This document shows positions 1 to 10,477 of a stretch of DNA of 48,158 nucleotides, in pieces (within the stretch, counting starts at the first letter, position 1; each line of letters begins with the position of its first letter). The stretch lies in contig NZ_LTAX01000025.1 of NCBI RefSeq assembly GCF_001639745.1, forward strand, positions 1 to 48,158, given 5' to 3'. Position numbers and translations under genes: made by a program. Below the pieces are notes generated by a model. That model made no database searches. It saw nothing but the letters and a program-made list of their open reading frames with translations, and had not been told where the DNA came from. The DNA is from Marinomonas gallaica. Its GTDB lineage: Bacteria > Pseudomonadota > Gammaproteobacteria > Pseudomonadales > Marinomonadaceae.

Positions 1-106
1 AGGACTCGCTCCTTTTAACTTAAATGCCGGTTTGCTTGGTTTGCACATTAAGCATGGCACATAGTTAGGAGGGCGGGGCCATCTCATTTCCTACATGATT
101 TGCAGG

Positions 107-1264
107 CTATAGGTTGAGGGAGATGTCCCAGTCTTTCCAGACGACTTCGCGGCCTTGGGCGCGGATGGCGTTGGCGACGTCGGTAACGCTGCGTTCGTCG
201 CTGACTTCAAATTGCTCAAGAGCCTGTTGGGCGTCGTCGGCGTAGCCACCCGGCTGGGTTTTGGATTCGGCGCTCATGGTGGTAAAGCCCATACGCGCGG
301 CGTGATTTCGAAACTCTGCCGATTCGCGGGTAGAGAGGCTCATTTCTAAGTCTGCATCGAATAAGCGCCATGCGGCGATTAGTTGCACCAGTTCTAGATC
401 GGAGATCACGGACTTGGGCTCGATGCCGCCCGCACAGGGGCGGATGCGTGGGAAGGCGACGCTAAAGCGTGAGCGCCAGTAGCGTTTTTGCAGGTGTCTT
501 AGGTGGTGCGCCATCATCATGGAGTCGGTGCGCCAGTCGTCTAACCCAAGCAATACGCCTAGACCGATTTTATGCACCTTGGCTTGGCCGATGCGATCGG
601 GTGCGTCCAAGCGGTGGTTAAAGTCAGATTTGTTACCGCGAAGGTGATGCTCAAGATAGGTGCTGCGACGGTAGGTTTCTTGGTAGACCAACACGCCATC
701 AAGACCCAGCTCTTTGAGCCGTGCATATTCGTCCGTTTCCAGCGGCTGTACCTCCATGGAGAGCTGACTAAACGCCGGTTTAAACAGCGGCAGCATGCGC
801 TCGAAGTATGGCATGGAGACTTTTTTAGTTTCGCCTGTTACCAGCAAAATATGATCAAAGCCCTTTTGCTTAATCGCCGCGATCTCGCGCTCGATTTGTT
901 GTTCGTTCAGCGTGAGGCGTTTGATCGCGTTGCTCATGGAGAAACCACAGTAGGTGCATTCATTGGCGCAGGTGTTGGACAAATACAGCGGCGCAAACAG
1001 GCTAACGATGTTGCCAAAGCGCTGCTGAGTTAAGCGCTCGCTTTGCGCCAGCATCTCATTAAGAAACGGTTTGGCGGCTGGCGATATCAACGCCGCAAAG
1101 TCGTTGATATCACGTTGTGGTTTGGCCAATGCTCGGCGCACATCGGCCTCGGTCGCGTCTACATGCTTCGCCGTGGTGGCGTCCCAATTTAGCGATTCTA
1201 GTGCTGCGCTAAACTGGCCGTCTACCGCGGGACTTTGGTGTAATACGCGAACGGTGCCACTCAT
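107..1264 (-). CDS. thiH: 2-iminoacetate synthase ThiH (radical SAM)
   Basis: ThiH splits tyrosine by radical SAM chemistry to give dehydroglycine (2-iminoacetate) and p-cresol; the dehydroglycine is used by ThiG to build the thiazole ring of thiamine. The 385-residue length is normal for the family. The [4Fe-4S] cluster motif CxxxCxxC is visible at Cys99, Cys103 and Cys106, followed by the YCGFS segment typical of ThiH. Its start codon overlaps the thiG stop by 4 bases (ATGA), so it is the last gene of thiCESGH. Having ThiH rather than ThiO suggests tyrosine, not glycine oxidation, feeds the pathway. The 106 bases downstream show no clear terminator. Local GC looks higher than in the rest of the window. 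Confidence 0.96.
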   Translation of the reverse strand: MSGTVRVLHQSPAVDGQFSAALESLNWDATTAKHVDATEADVRRALAKPQRDINDFAALISPAAKPFLNEMLAQSERLTQQRFGNIVSLFAPLYLSNTCANECTYCGFSMSNAIKRLTLNEQQIEREIAAIKQKGFDHILLVTGETKKVSMPYFERMLPLFKPAFSQLSMEVQPLETDEYARLKELGLDGVLVYQETYRRSTYLEHHLRGNKSDFNHRLDAPDRIGQAKVHKIGLGVLLGLDDWRTDSMMMAHHLRHLQKRYWRSRFSVAFPRIRPCAGGIEPKSVISDLELVQLIAAWRLFDADLEMSLSTRESAEFRNHAARMGFTTMSAESKTQPGGYADDAQQALEQFEVSDERSVTDVANAIRAQGREVVWKDWDISLNL

Positions 1265-2034
1265 GATAGCTCCTTTAAGAACTCGGTAAAGGGGCTGGAG
1301 GCGGCGGCCGTGTGCTGCACTTGCCCTGTGCCCGATTCATAGGCCATGCGCCCTGCTTCGACGGCGAGTTTAAAGGCTTTACCCATGGTTTCAGGTTCGC
1401 TTGCCACCGCCATGGCCGTGTTCACCAATACGGCATCGGCCCCGGCTTCCAGCGCTGCGGCCGCATGAGACGGCGCGCCAATACCAGCATCCACGATCAC
1501 CGGCACGTTGCTCTGCTCAATGATGATGTCGAGAAATGGCTTAGAGGCCAAACCTTGGTTGGATCCTATCGGCGCGCCAAGGGGCATGACACATTGTGCG
1601 CCCACTTCTTCTAAGCGTTTGCACAGCACGGGGTCGGCGTGAATGTACGGCATCACCACAAAGCCCAAACGTACCAGCTCTTCAACGGCTTTTAACGTCT
1701 CGATCGGGTCGGGCATGAGATAGCGTGGATCGGGGTGGATTTCGACTTTCACCCAGTTGGTGCCTAGGGCTTCTTGTGCCAGTTGTGCGGCGTAGATCGC
1801 TTCTTTGGCATCCCGAGCGCCCGAGGTGTTGGGCAGCAATTTGATGCCCAGTTGCTGTAGCGGTTTGAGAATGTTGTCCGACCCGCTTTTGAGATCCATA
1901 CGGCGCAATGACAGCGTGGTCATGTCGCTGCCGCTGGCGACAATCGAAGCGATCATTTGCTCTTGATTAGCGTATTTGCCCGTGCCCGTGAATAAGCGCG
2001 AGCTGAAATCGTGACCTGCTATGGTGAATGACAT
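1261..2034 (-). CDS. thiG: Thiazole synthase ThiG
   Basis: ThiG makes the thiazole phosphate half of thiamine from deoxyxylulose phosphate, dehydroglycine and the ThiS thiocarboxylate. The Schiff-base lysine is seen in [11 protein letters not shown] at about residue 96. The late [10 protein letters not shown] segment matches the phosphate-binding end of the TIM barrel. An ATG 24 bases upstream is open, but the chosen start gives [10 protein letters not shown] and 257 residues, as in enteric ThiG. It lies one base after the thiS stop, with GGGGG in the thiS 3' end serving as ribosome binding site. It overlaps thiH by 4 bases, which suggests translational coupling. Confidence 0.95.
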   Translation of the reverse strand: MSFTIAGHDFSSRLFTGTGKYANQEQMIASIVASGSDMTTLSLRRMDLKSGSDNILKPLQQLGIKLLPNTSGARDAKEAIYAAQLAQEALGTNWVKVEIHPDPRYLMPDPIETLKAVEELVRLGFVVMPYIHADPVLCKRLEEVGAQCVMPLGAPIGSNQGLASKPFLDIIIEQSNVPVIVDAGIGAPSHAAAALEAGADAVLVNTAMAVASEPETMGKAFKLAVEAGRMAYESGTGQVQHTAAASSPFTEFLKELS

Positions 2035-2035
2035 G

Positions 2036-2233
2036 TTAACCCCCTGCGATGGATTCAAAGATATCGATACGGTCGTTGTCGTTTAATAAACACTCAGACC
2101 ACTGACTGCGCGGCACCACTTGTTGATTCACCGCGACGGCCACGCGTTGCTCACTGCTCACGAGCGCATCGATCAGAGCCGATAACTGACGGTGCTCAGA
2201 TTGCACCAGCTCATCATTCACATACAACTGCAT
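2036..2233 (-). CDS. thiS: Sulfur carrier protein ThiS
   Basis: A 65-residue ubiquitin-like sulfur carrier that ends in the required Gly-Gly (SIAGG). Its C-terminal glycine is normally adenylated by ThiF and converted to a thiocarboxylate that donates sulfur to ThiG. No thiF is present in this operon, so the adenylation partner must lie elsewhere or be a MoeB-type enzyme (inference). The ATG at 2233 is preferred over the one at 2239 because AAGGGG then sits at a normal distance; for 2239 it would nearly touch the start codon. The gene begins inside the last 20 bases of thiE. Confidence 0.93.
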   Translation of the reverse strand: MQLYVNDELVQSEHRQLSALIDALVSSEQRVAVAVNQQVVPRSQWSECLLNDNDRIDIFESIAGG

Positions 2234-3353
2234 AAGCATCCCCTTCTTTCTTCGTTACGGCGTTTAATAAGCGTCGTGTGGCCGCTTTGGGATCTTCGGC
2301 TCGAGTAATGGCGGTCACCAGAGCAATCGCATCCACGCCAGTGGCGTTGACCTTGGGTAAACGCTCGGCGTTGATGCCCCCGATGGCGACGGTGGGATAA
2401 GCGCCATCGATCAGCGCCACGTATTGACCTAAACGCGTGACGCCCTGAGGCTGGGAGGGCATGTCTTTGGTCACGGTCGGGAAGATATGACCCAGCGCGA
2501 TATAGCTGGGCTTGAGGTTGAAAGCACGCATGATTTCAAAGTAACCGTGAGTACTGATCCCTAAGCGCACGCCCGCTTGCTGGATGGCAGTTAAATCCGC
2601 CACTTCAATGTCTTCTTGCCCCAAATGCACGCCATAGGCGCCCAGCTCAATCGCCAATTGCCAGTAATCATTGATAAACACCTGCGCGCCGTATTGCTCA
2701 CCCAAGGCAATGGCCTGCTGCACCTTTTGCTTTAGATCTGGGTCACTCGGGTCTTTAATGCGTAATTGCGCGGTGGTCACCCCTTGCTCGAGCACGAGTG
2801 CCAGCCACGCCACGCTGTCCACCACCGGATACAAGGTGAATTGCTCTTTGCGAATCGGACTAAATGCAGCGCCTTCTGGAATCACATGATCGTCGGCAAA
2901 ACAGGTACGTGGAAACCAAGTGCGATCTTCAGGCCAGCCTGCACCCGCGGCGCATGCTTGTTGCGTTAGCCACGCCAACGCTAAAGTCATCGCATCCAGA
3001 TGCTCGTAGCCCTGTTCGATAAAGCAGGCCAAGGCGACGGCCAGATCGTTACGATTAACCTTAAGAAGCTTGGGGGCTTCTAGCATGGCAACACGCTGAT
3101 CCGGCAGCTGTACCGTTACTTGGCTGCCTTGGCAACTGGCCTGATACGCTTGGTTATCGCTGCTAAGGGCACTGACAAAGTGCCAAGTTTCACTCTGAGT
3201 TTGTAGCGTTAAGCCCTGCGCCGTTGGCTCGATACGGGCGCTGTCTGTTGTGGCATGACCCACTCGACACCCAAGGTGTCGAGTGCTGTCCAGAACAGAT
3301 GACTTGAATCCTGCGTCGGTCAACGCGATGGTCTTAATCTCTGTATCGCGCAT
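2214..3353 (-). CDS. thiE: Thiamine-phosphate synthase ThiE with an extra N-terminal ThiD-like domain
   Basis: The C-terminal part, about residues 170-379, is a full ThiE, which joins HMP-PP and thiazole phosphate into thiamine phosphate. Seen motifs are [38 protein letters not shown] and [11 protein letters not shown], matching the ThiE barrel in order. Usual ThiE has about 210 residues, so some 165 N-terminal residues are extra. The stretch around [20 protein letters not shown] resembles the final helices of ThiD-type kinases, but the GTG(C/D) anion-hole glycines are absent and the domain is only about half a ThiD. I infer a degenerate fusion. The start ATG follows the thiC stop directly, with GGAG just before it. 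Confidence 0.9.
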   Translation of the reverse strand: MRDTEIKTIALTDAGFKSSVLDSTRHLGCRVGHATTDSARIEPTAQGLTLQTQSETWHFVSALSSDNQAYQASCQGSQVTVQLPDQRVAMLEAPKLLKVNRNDLAVALACFIEQGYEHLDAMTLALAWLTQQACAAGAGWPEDRTWFPRTCFADDHVIPEGAAFSPIRKEQFTLYPVVDSVAWLALVLEQGVTTAQLRIKDPSDPDLKQKVQQAIALGEQYGAQVFINDYWQLAIELGAYGVHLGQEDIEVADLTAIQQAGVRLGISTHGYFEIMRAFNLKPSYIALGHIFPTVTKDMPSQPQGVTRLGQYVALIDGAYPTVAIGGINAERLPKVNATGVDAIALVTAITRAEDPKAATRRLLNAVTKKEGDAYAVVCE

Positions 3354-5618
<2,265 letters not shown>

Positions 5619-6473
5619 TTAGGATTCGTTCATTACCAGCGCTTGTTTATACAAGGCATTTTTCTTCTCGCCTGTGATTTCTGCGGCTAAAGCTGCGGCT
5701 TGTTTCACTGGCAATTCTTTTAGCAATATCGTGAGTACTTTAAGGGCTTCAGTATTGCCTTCTTGCTCGGCAGGAAGTGACACCATCATGACGAATTCAC
5801 CACGGGTTTGGTTGCTATCGTCTTCTAAAATTTGCTTAATCTCAGAAACCGAACCAGACAAGAATGTCTCGAATGTTTTCGTTAATTCACGTGCCAAGGC
5901 AACTTGTACTGTGTCGCCCCAAACCGTATTCAGGTCTTCTAAGCAGTCTAAAATGCGGTGTGTCGATTCATAGAATACTACGGTACCGAGGCTGGGTACC
6001 CAACTGGACATCTCATCACGACGCGATTTGCTTTTGGCCGGTAAAAAGCCAACAAAACTAAAACGGTCGGTGGGTAACCCCGATGCACACAACGCCGTGA
6101 TTAGTGCCGATGCGCCCGGGACCGGCACAATGCGATGCCCCTCTTGACGTAAAAAATGAACTACATGATACCCTGGATCAGAAATCAGCGGCGTACCCGC
6201 GTCGGAGATCAAAGCGACGTTTTTACCTTCGTCTAATAACGATGCAATGTACGCGGCTTTGTCTCGCTCATTGTGGTCGTGCAAAGCAAATAATCGAGTC
6301 TCAATACCAAAATGATTCATCAATCGTTTGCTGTGTCGAGTGTCTTCCGCCGCTATAAAGTCAACTTCTTGTAAAACTCGTTTCGCACGATCCGTAAAAT
6401 CATCCAGATTGCCAATTGGGGTCGCTACAATGTAGAAGGTTCCTCTCACATCATTATCAGACTGTGTTACCAT
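5619..6473 (-). CDS. rsmI: 16S rRNA (cytidine1402-2'-O)-methyltransferase RsmI
   Basis: RsmI 2'-O-methylates C1402 in the decoding centre of 16S rRNA using SAM. The 284 residues are the usual length. The N-terminal FYIVATPIGNLDD, the AAEDTRHSKRLM segment, the ISDAGTPLISDPGY loop and VPVPGASALITAL are hallmark tetrapyrrole-methylase-fold motifs of this family. It is transcribed divergently from lpoA, the same arrangement as in E. coli (yraL/yraM), with about 34 bases between the chosen starts, so the two promoters must overlap or lie in coding DNA. The thi promoter follows directly after its stop and no convincing terminator separates them. Confidence 0.96.
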   Translation of the reverse strand: MVTQSDNDVRGTFYIVATPIGNLDDFTDRAKRVLQEVDFIAAEDTRHSKRLMNHFGIETRLFALHDHNERDKAAYIASLLDEGKNVALISDAGTPLISDPGYHVVHFLRQEGHRIVPVPGASALITALCASGLPTDRFSFVGFLPAKSKSRRDEMSSWVPSLGTVVFYESTHRILDCLEDLNTVWGDTVQVALARELTKTFETFLSGSVSEIKQILEDDSNQTRGEFVMMVSLPAEQEGNTEALKVLTILLKELPVKQAAALAAEITGEKKNALYKQALVMNES

Positions 6474-6507
6474 GTTTCCTCTTTATCGGCTTAAGTATTG
6501 CGTACAT

Positions 6508-8337
6508 ATGAGTTTGTTTAGATCCCGTATCATACCATTATCCTTAGTCACATTGTCTCTTATTGGCTGTGGAGCCATGGAAACTTCCACATCCAATCAA
6601 AGCCCTGTGATTGCACAACAAATGCAGCAAGGTGATCTTCTTGATTACGAGTTTGCTATGGCTCAGGCTAAACAACAGTCTAGCCCTGAACAGTCCGCGC
6701 CATTTTATCTCGCTGCCGCAAAAGCCTTAGTGAGAGATGAGCAATATCTACAAGCTCGTATGATCCTTGAAGCGCATGTTATTAACCTCGATACGCCATC
6801 GAAATTTGGCGGTTTACTTGAGTTAAGCACAGTCGCTATTGCGCTTGAAGTGCCCATGTTAGCAGTGCAGGTACTGAGTCAAGCGGGTCAAATGCCCATC
6901 GCGCAACGGCCAGAGAACAATATTAAGCTGTTACAGCATCATGCCGCGGTCATGTCTTCTTTAGACAGTTGGCCAAGTGCTGTAAGAGACTATATGCAGC
7001 TTACTTTGATGCTGCCTGTTGAACAGCAAGAAGCCAATCGTCAACAACTTTGGCTAGCCATTCAAAACCTTACCGACAATGAAGTTTCTTACTTAGAAAG
7101 CAGCCCTATTCCGCTACTCGATGGCTGGCTTCAAGTGTCAAAAATCTTACGCGAGCAAGCACAGACGGTTGACCAGCAAGTACAAGCTTTCCACATCTGG
7201 CAAGCTCAGAACCCAGGCCATCCTGCGTCAATGAACCCGCCATTAGATTTCCAGATCATGGCATCACTTGAGCAGCACATGCCAACCTCTGTTGCCATCA
7301 TGCTACCGATGAGCAAAGAATTAAAAACCGCATCTGACGCGATTTTAGATGGTATTTTACAACAATATTATTCCAACACATCGGTGCAACCGGACCTGCG
7401 TATCATCGATACGGATTCTTTTACTACCTTCACAGAAGCGTATCAAGCAGCCTTAGCAAGTGGTGCAGAAACTATTTTAGGACCTTTGCGAAAGCAGAAC
7501 GTTGCTCAACTTCCTAACCTGGTTACAGATGTGCCAACTATTGCACTGAACCAACTTGAAAGTAATACGATCGTAGCAAACTTATATCATTTTTCTTTGA
7601 ACGTAAGAGACGATATTCGTGAATTGATGACGTTTGCCAAGAAAGAAGGCGCTCAAAACTCTGCTGTTTTGTCTATGCAGCCAACTTGGGCTTTACGCCA
7701 AAGCGATCAATTCCGCGAGATTGCCAACGAGCTTAACATACCCGTACTAAACGCCATCTCTTATGAGAATACCCCTACGGGTCGTGCCTCAGCGGTTAAA
7801 CAGTTACTCCAAGTGGACGAAAGTGAAGCGCGTATTCACAAAATTCGTCAATGGACAAAGCAAGATGTTGAGTCAACACCTCGAGCACGCCAAGATTTGG
7901 ATTATGTATACTACGTTGGCAAGCTTGACGATGCGAAACAGATACGCCCTCTGCTAAACTTCTATTTTGCCGAAGATATTCCGTTATTAGCGTCGCAAAC
8001 GATCCACGACAAAGCACCAAACTCCACCACTAAAAGTGAAGACATTGAACGCATCATTTTTACGGAGCTACCTGCAGTCCTAGATACATCTAGCAAAACC
8101 GGGGATACGCCGTTTGTTCTGCAACGGTTGACCGCGTTGGGAAATGACAGCTATTTACTTGCTAAGAGATTAGCTTTGTTTACCAATGTAAAATCAGCAA
8201 GAGTATCCGCTAGAACAGGGATCATTACGCTAGATGACGACGGAATCTTCAATCGACGACCAAATATAGTGACGTATAAGCAGGGAGAGCTTATCGATGC
8301 TAAAGAAAGTTATTTCGCCCAGAAAAAAGAACTCTGA
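6508..8337 (+). CDS. lpoA: Penicillin-binding protein activator LpoA (LppC/YraM)
   Basis: An outer-membrane lipoprotein that in E. coli activates PBP1A for peptidoglycan synthesis. An in-frame ATG at 6472 overlaps the rsmI start, but the ATG at 6508 gives a proper lipoprotein signal, MSLFRSRIIPLSLVTLSLIG followed by Cys21 (lipobox LIGC). The N-terminal half is helical and TPR-like. The C-terminal half, from about residue 255 (MPTSVAIMLPMSKELKTASD), is the LppC domain with a periplasmic-binding-protein fold. The 609 residues agree with family size. It is followed by yraN, which overlaps it by 41 bases, and by diaA, the conserved order. The true start is less certain since no strong ribosome binding site is seen. 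Confidence 0.92.
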   Translation: MSLFRSRIIPLSLVTLSLIGCGAMETSTSNQSPVIAQQMQQGDLLDYEFAMAQAKQQSSPEQSAPFYLAAAKALVRDEQYLQARMILEAHVINLDTPSKFGGLLELSTVAIALEVPMLAVQVLSQAGQMPIAQRPENNIKLLQHHAAVMSSLDSWPSAVRDYMQLTLMLPVEQQEANRQQLWLAIQNLTDNEVSYLESSPIPLLDGWLQVSKILREQAQTVDQQVQAFHIWQAQNPGHPASMNPPLDFQIMASLEQHMPTSVAIMLPMSKELKTASDAILDGILQQYYSNTSVQPDLRIIDTDSFTTFTEAYQAALASGAETILGPLRKQNVAQLPNLVTDVPTIALNQLESNTIVANLYHFSLNVRDDIRELMTFAKKEGAQNSAVLSMQPTWALRQSDQFREIANELNIPVLNAISYENTPTGRASAVKQLLQVDESEARIHKIRQWTKQDVESTPRARQDLDYVYYVGKLDDAKQIRPLLNFYFAEDIPLLASQTIHDKAPNSTTKSEDIERIIFTELPAVLDTSSKTGDTPFVLQRLTALGNDSYLLAKRLALFTNVKSARVSARTGIITLDDDGIFNRRPNIVTYKQGELIDAKESYFAQKKEL

Positions 8338-8668
8338 TGGAGAAAATGCAGAGCGATTAGCCGAACAGTTCTTGGTCTCTCAAGGTTATGTTGCTATCGC
8401 TCGAAATTTCCATTCGCGTGTTGGTGAGGTCGATTTGATTATGCAACATCGATCTACCTATGTATTCGTTGAAGTTCGCTACAGGGCCAACGCCACACGA
8501 GGCAGTGCTAGCGAAAGCATCACAGCCGCAAAATATCGCCGAATTCTGAAAACCGCAGAATATTGGTTAATGAAAAACAATCTGCAGCATAGCCAATACC
8601 AAATTGATGTAATTGCCATAGATGGCCTTTTAGATTTACATCATATTGATTGGCTACAAGCAGTGTAG
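8297..8668 (+). CDS. yraN: YraN, UPF0102 endonuclease-like protein
   Basis: A 123-residue member of UPF0102 (YraN), a small protein with a restriction-endonuclease/Holliday-junction-resolvase-like fold and unproven function. The family motifs are visible: GENAERLAEQFL near the N-terminus, NFHSRVGEVDLIM carrying the acidic pair, and VFVEVRYRA with the ExR/K signature. It starts inside lpoA (41-base overlap) with GGGAG about 9 bases upstream, so it is probably translationally coupled. The lpoA-yraN-diaA order is conserved in gammaproteobacteria. Naming is secure at family level; activity is unknown. Confidence 0.93.
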   Translation: MLKKVISPRKKNSDGENAERLAEQFLVSQGYVAIARNFHSRVGEVDLIMQHRSTYVFVEVRYRANATRGSASESITAAKYRRILKTAEYWLMKNNLQHSQYQIDVIAIDGLLDLHHIDWLQAV

Positions 8669-8682
8669 ACACAGTAGTTGTT

Positions 8683-9276
8683 ATGGATTATCAAGAAGCC
8701 ATTTATACCCAATTCGCACAAAGCTTTGAGTCTCAACAGTATGCTCTGGAAACATTACCCGCTCACATAGAGCATGCCGCTATTGTGTTATTTAATAGCA
8801 TTGCAAATGGCGGTAAGGTCGTTGCCGTTGGGAATGGAACAGGCTCATTTATTTCACAATACTTTAGCACGCTGTTGTTAGACCGCATGGATCGTGAACG
8901 TCCAGGTCTACCTGCAATTTCTCTAACCAGCAATGGCAACGCTCTACTCGCGATCACTCATAACGACAGTTACCACGATGTGTTTTCAAAGCAGATTACA
9001 GCACTGGGTAATCCTGGTGACGTGTTGTTTGTGGTAGCAAATAAAGGCAATACGTCGCCGATTATTCAAGCAATTCAGGCAGCACACGAACGTAAGATGA
9101 GCATTGTTGCATTGACTACTCCGGACGCTAAGAATGTCTCATCACTCACATCACGGGATGATACGGAAATAAAAATCAATCTAACGGGAACGGCACGCGT
9201 ACAAGAGGTACAAACAACTGTCGTTCACGCACTGGTAGATCTTTTGGAACGACAGCTATTTGGTTACGATGACTAA
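8683..9276 (+). CDS. diaA: DiaA-type SIS-domain protein
   Basis: A 197-residue SIS-domain protein in the position and size of E. coli DiaA, which binds DnaA and helps start replication on time. Matching stretches include GNGTGSFISQYFSTLLL (sugar-phosphate-binding-like loop), RERPGLPAISLTS, LGNPGDVLFVVANKGNT and RVQEVQTTVVHALVDLLE. A TTG at 8650 in the same frame would add 11 residues, but the ATG at 8683 gives the expected N-terminus. Neither has a strong ribosome binding site. GmhA (sedoheptulose-7-phosphate isomerase) is a close relative and an alternative reading; context favours DiaA. A terminator lies just after it within sspB. Confidence 0.85.
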   Translation: MDYQEAIYTQFAQSFESQQYALETLPAHIEHAAIVLFNSIANGGKVVAVGNGTGSFISQYFSTLLLDRMDRERPGLPAISLTSNGNALLAITHNDSYHDVFSKQITALGNPGDVLFVVANKGNTSPIIQAIQAAHERKMSIVALTTPDAKNVSSLTSRDDTEIKINLTGTARVQEVQTTVVHALVDLLERQLFGYDD

Positions 9277-9314
9277 GGCGCTATTTCACAACTTTTAGTG
9301 TGAAGCCTTTTTTT
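9275..9314 (+). terminator. Terminator of lpoA-yraN-diaA inside the sspB coding end
   Basis: On the plus strand AAGGC (9275-9279) pairs with GCCTT (9305-9309), and TTCACA (9285-9290) pairs with TGTGAA (9299-9304), with a 5-base bulge. The 3' strand runs into seven T (9308-9314). It overlaps the diaA stop and the last codons of the convergent sspB. Confidence 0.75.
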
Positions 9315-9670
9315 GGCGGCTCTGGCGGCGTTGGTTCTGGCTCTGGAGTCTCATCACCAAATTCCTCTGGCGGAAAGGCCAACCCATCCCCATTTTCTTT
9401 CGCATAAATCGCTTCAGCGGCGGCCATCGGCACAAACACCTGCATTGGCTTTCCACTAAAACGCGCTTCAAACGAAACACCGGCTTTATCAATATGCAAA
9501 TGACGCACAGCACTCATACTGATGTTTAAGACAATTTGACCGTCTTTCACAAACTCAAGCGGTACAACCGCCCCTTCATATTCAGCATTTACCAATAGGT
9601 AAGGCGTCATCTCGTTGTCTGCAATCCACTCATAGGTTGCATTCAATAAATAAGAACGCTTTGGAATCAT
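9281..9670 (-). CDS. sspB: ClpXP specificity-enhancing factor SspB
   Basis: SspB delivers ssrA-tagged proteins, and in E. coli the cleaved anti-sigma factor RseA, to ClpXP. The N-terminal substrate-binding domain is clear (RSYLLNATYEWIADNEMTPYL, DGQIVLNIS, ARFSGKP, AIYAKENG). It is followed by a Pro/Glu-rich linker of about 30 residues and a C-terminal LKVVK, the ClpX-docking XB motif. The ATG at 9670 (129 residues) has GGAG 8 bases upstream; a GTG at 9679 is possible. The linker is shorter than in E. coli. A terminator-like hairpin separates it from sspA. Confidence 0.95.
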   Translation of the reverse strand: MIPKRSYLLNATYEWIADNEMTPYLLVNAEYEGAVVPLEFVKDGQIVLNISMSAVRHLHIDKAGVSFEARFSGKPMQVFVPMAAAEAIYAKENGDGLAFPPEEFGDETPEPEPTPPEPPKKGFTLKVVK

Positions 9671-9691
9671 TACTTGCACTCCAGATAAAAT

Positions 9692-9714
9692 AAAAGGGGC
9701 AATATGCCCCTTTT
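9692..9714 (-). terminator. Hairpin between sspA and sspB
   Basis: Perfect 10-bp inverted repeat AAAAGGGGCA (9692-9701) and TGCCCCTTTT (9705-9714) with a 3-base loop. On the minus strand it is followed by a U-rich ATTTTAT tract, so it looks like an intrinsic terminator or attenuator that would reduce sspB transcription from the sspA promoter. Confidence 0.65.
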
Positions 9715-9731
9715 GTTATTCGTAATTAACC

Positions 9732-10364
9732 TTAATCAAGGCGCATTTCTTGTTCAGCTTCAGAAAGGCTTTCTTTGAACGATTCACGTTCAAATACTAG
9801 ATCCATGTATTTGTACAAACCAGGCGCTTGAGATTTTTCAATATCAACACCCAGTATTGGCAAACGCCATAATACTGGAGCAAGACAGCAATCAACAATA
9901 GTGAATTCTTCACTCATGAAGTAAGGCTTTTCTTCAAAAATTGGTGATACGCTTACTAAGCTCTCACGCAATTCTTTCTGGGCTGTTTCAACTGTTTCAC
10001 GGTCTTTACTTGTCAATATTGTATCAACTAATACCGCCCAGTCACGCTGAATACGGTACATGTAAAGACGGCTTTCGGCACGTGCAACTGGATAAACCGG
10101 TAGCAATGGTGGATGCGGAAAACGCTCATCCAAGTATTCCATCATTACGTTTGGCTCATACAAAACAAGTTCTCGGTCAACCAGCGCCGGCAACTCGTTG
10201 TAAGGGTTAATATCCGCCAATTCCTCTGGCTTGTTGAAAGGATCAACATCAATAATATCTACGGTTACCGCTTTTTCAGCCAACACAATACGTACGCGAT
10301 GGCTGTAGTGATCTTCTCCATCAGAGAAGAACGTCATTGAAGAGCGCTTTGCAATAACACCCAT
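9732..10364 (-). CDS. sspA: Stringent starvation protein A SspA
   Basis: SspA is a glutathione-S-transferase-fold protein that binds RNA polymerase and alters promoter choice under starvation and acid stress. The 210 residues align along their length with E. coli SspA: YSHRVRIVLAEK, NPYNELPALVDREL, MEYLDERFPHPPLLPVYPVAR and SEAEQEMRL. The surface patch PHP, known to be needed for function, is kept in FPHPP. The start has AGGGG in its leader, which also carries two competing pairings described separately. It lies between petC and sspB, as in Pseudomonas. Confidence 0.96.
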   Translation of the reverse strand: MGVIAKRSSMTFFSDGEDHYSHRVRIVLAEKAVTVDIIDVDPFNKPEELADINPYNELPALVDRELVLYEPNVMMEYLDERFPHPPLLPVYPVARAESRLYMYRIQRDWAVLVDTILTSKDRETVETAQKELRESLVSVSPIFEEKPYFMSEEFTIVDCCLAPVLWRLPILGVDIEKSQAPGLYKYMDLVFERESFKESLSEAEQEMRLD

Positions 10365-10368
10365 GTAT

Positions 10369-10409
10369 AACCCCTATTCAATAAACAACGAAAACCCCAT
10401 GAAGGGGTT
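10369..10409 (-). promoter_or_regulatory. sspA leader with alternative pairings over the ribosome binding site
   Basis: On the minus-strand transcript AACCCC (10409-10404) can form a hairpin with GGGGUU (10398-10393, loop UUCAU), or pair with a second GGGGUU (10374-10369) that contains the sspA ribosome binding site; the second pairing can extend to 7 bp (UAACCCC/GGGGUUA). This is the layout of a simple translational switch, but only pairing potential is seen. Confidence 0.4.
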
Positions 10410-10429
10410 AACTTAACAAACTATTGTGT

Positions 10430-10456
10430 AAATGTCCCTCCATTGGAGGGACATTT
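10430..10456 (-). terminator. Terminator after petC
   Basis: Perfect 12-bp inverted repeat, AAATGTCCCTCC (10430-10441) and GGAGGGACATTT (10445-10456), with a 3-base loop. It lies 21 bases beyond the petC stop on the minus strand. The U tract is short (UUU), so termination may be partial and allow read-through into sspA. Confidence 0.65.
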
Positions 10457-10477
10457 CGAGCAAAACTCAGCTGTTCA

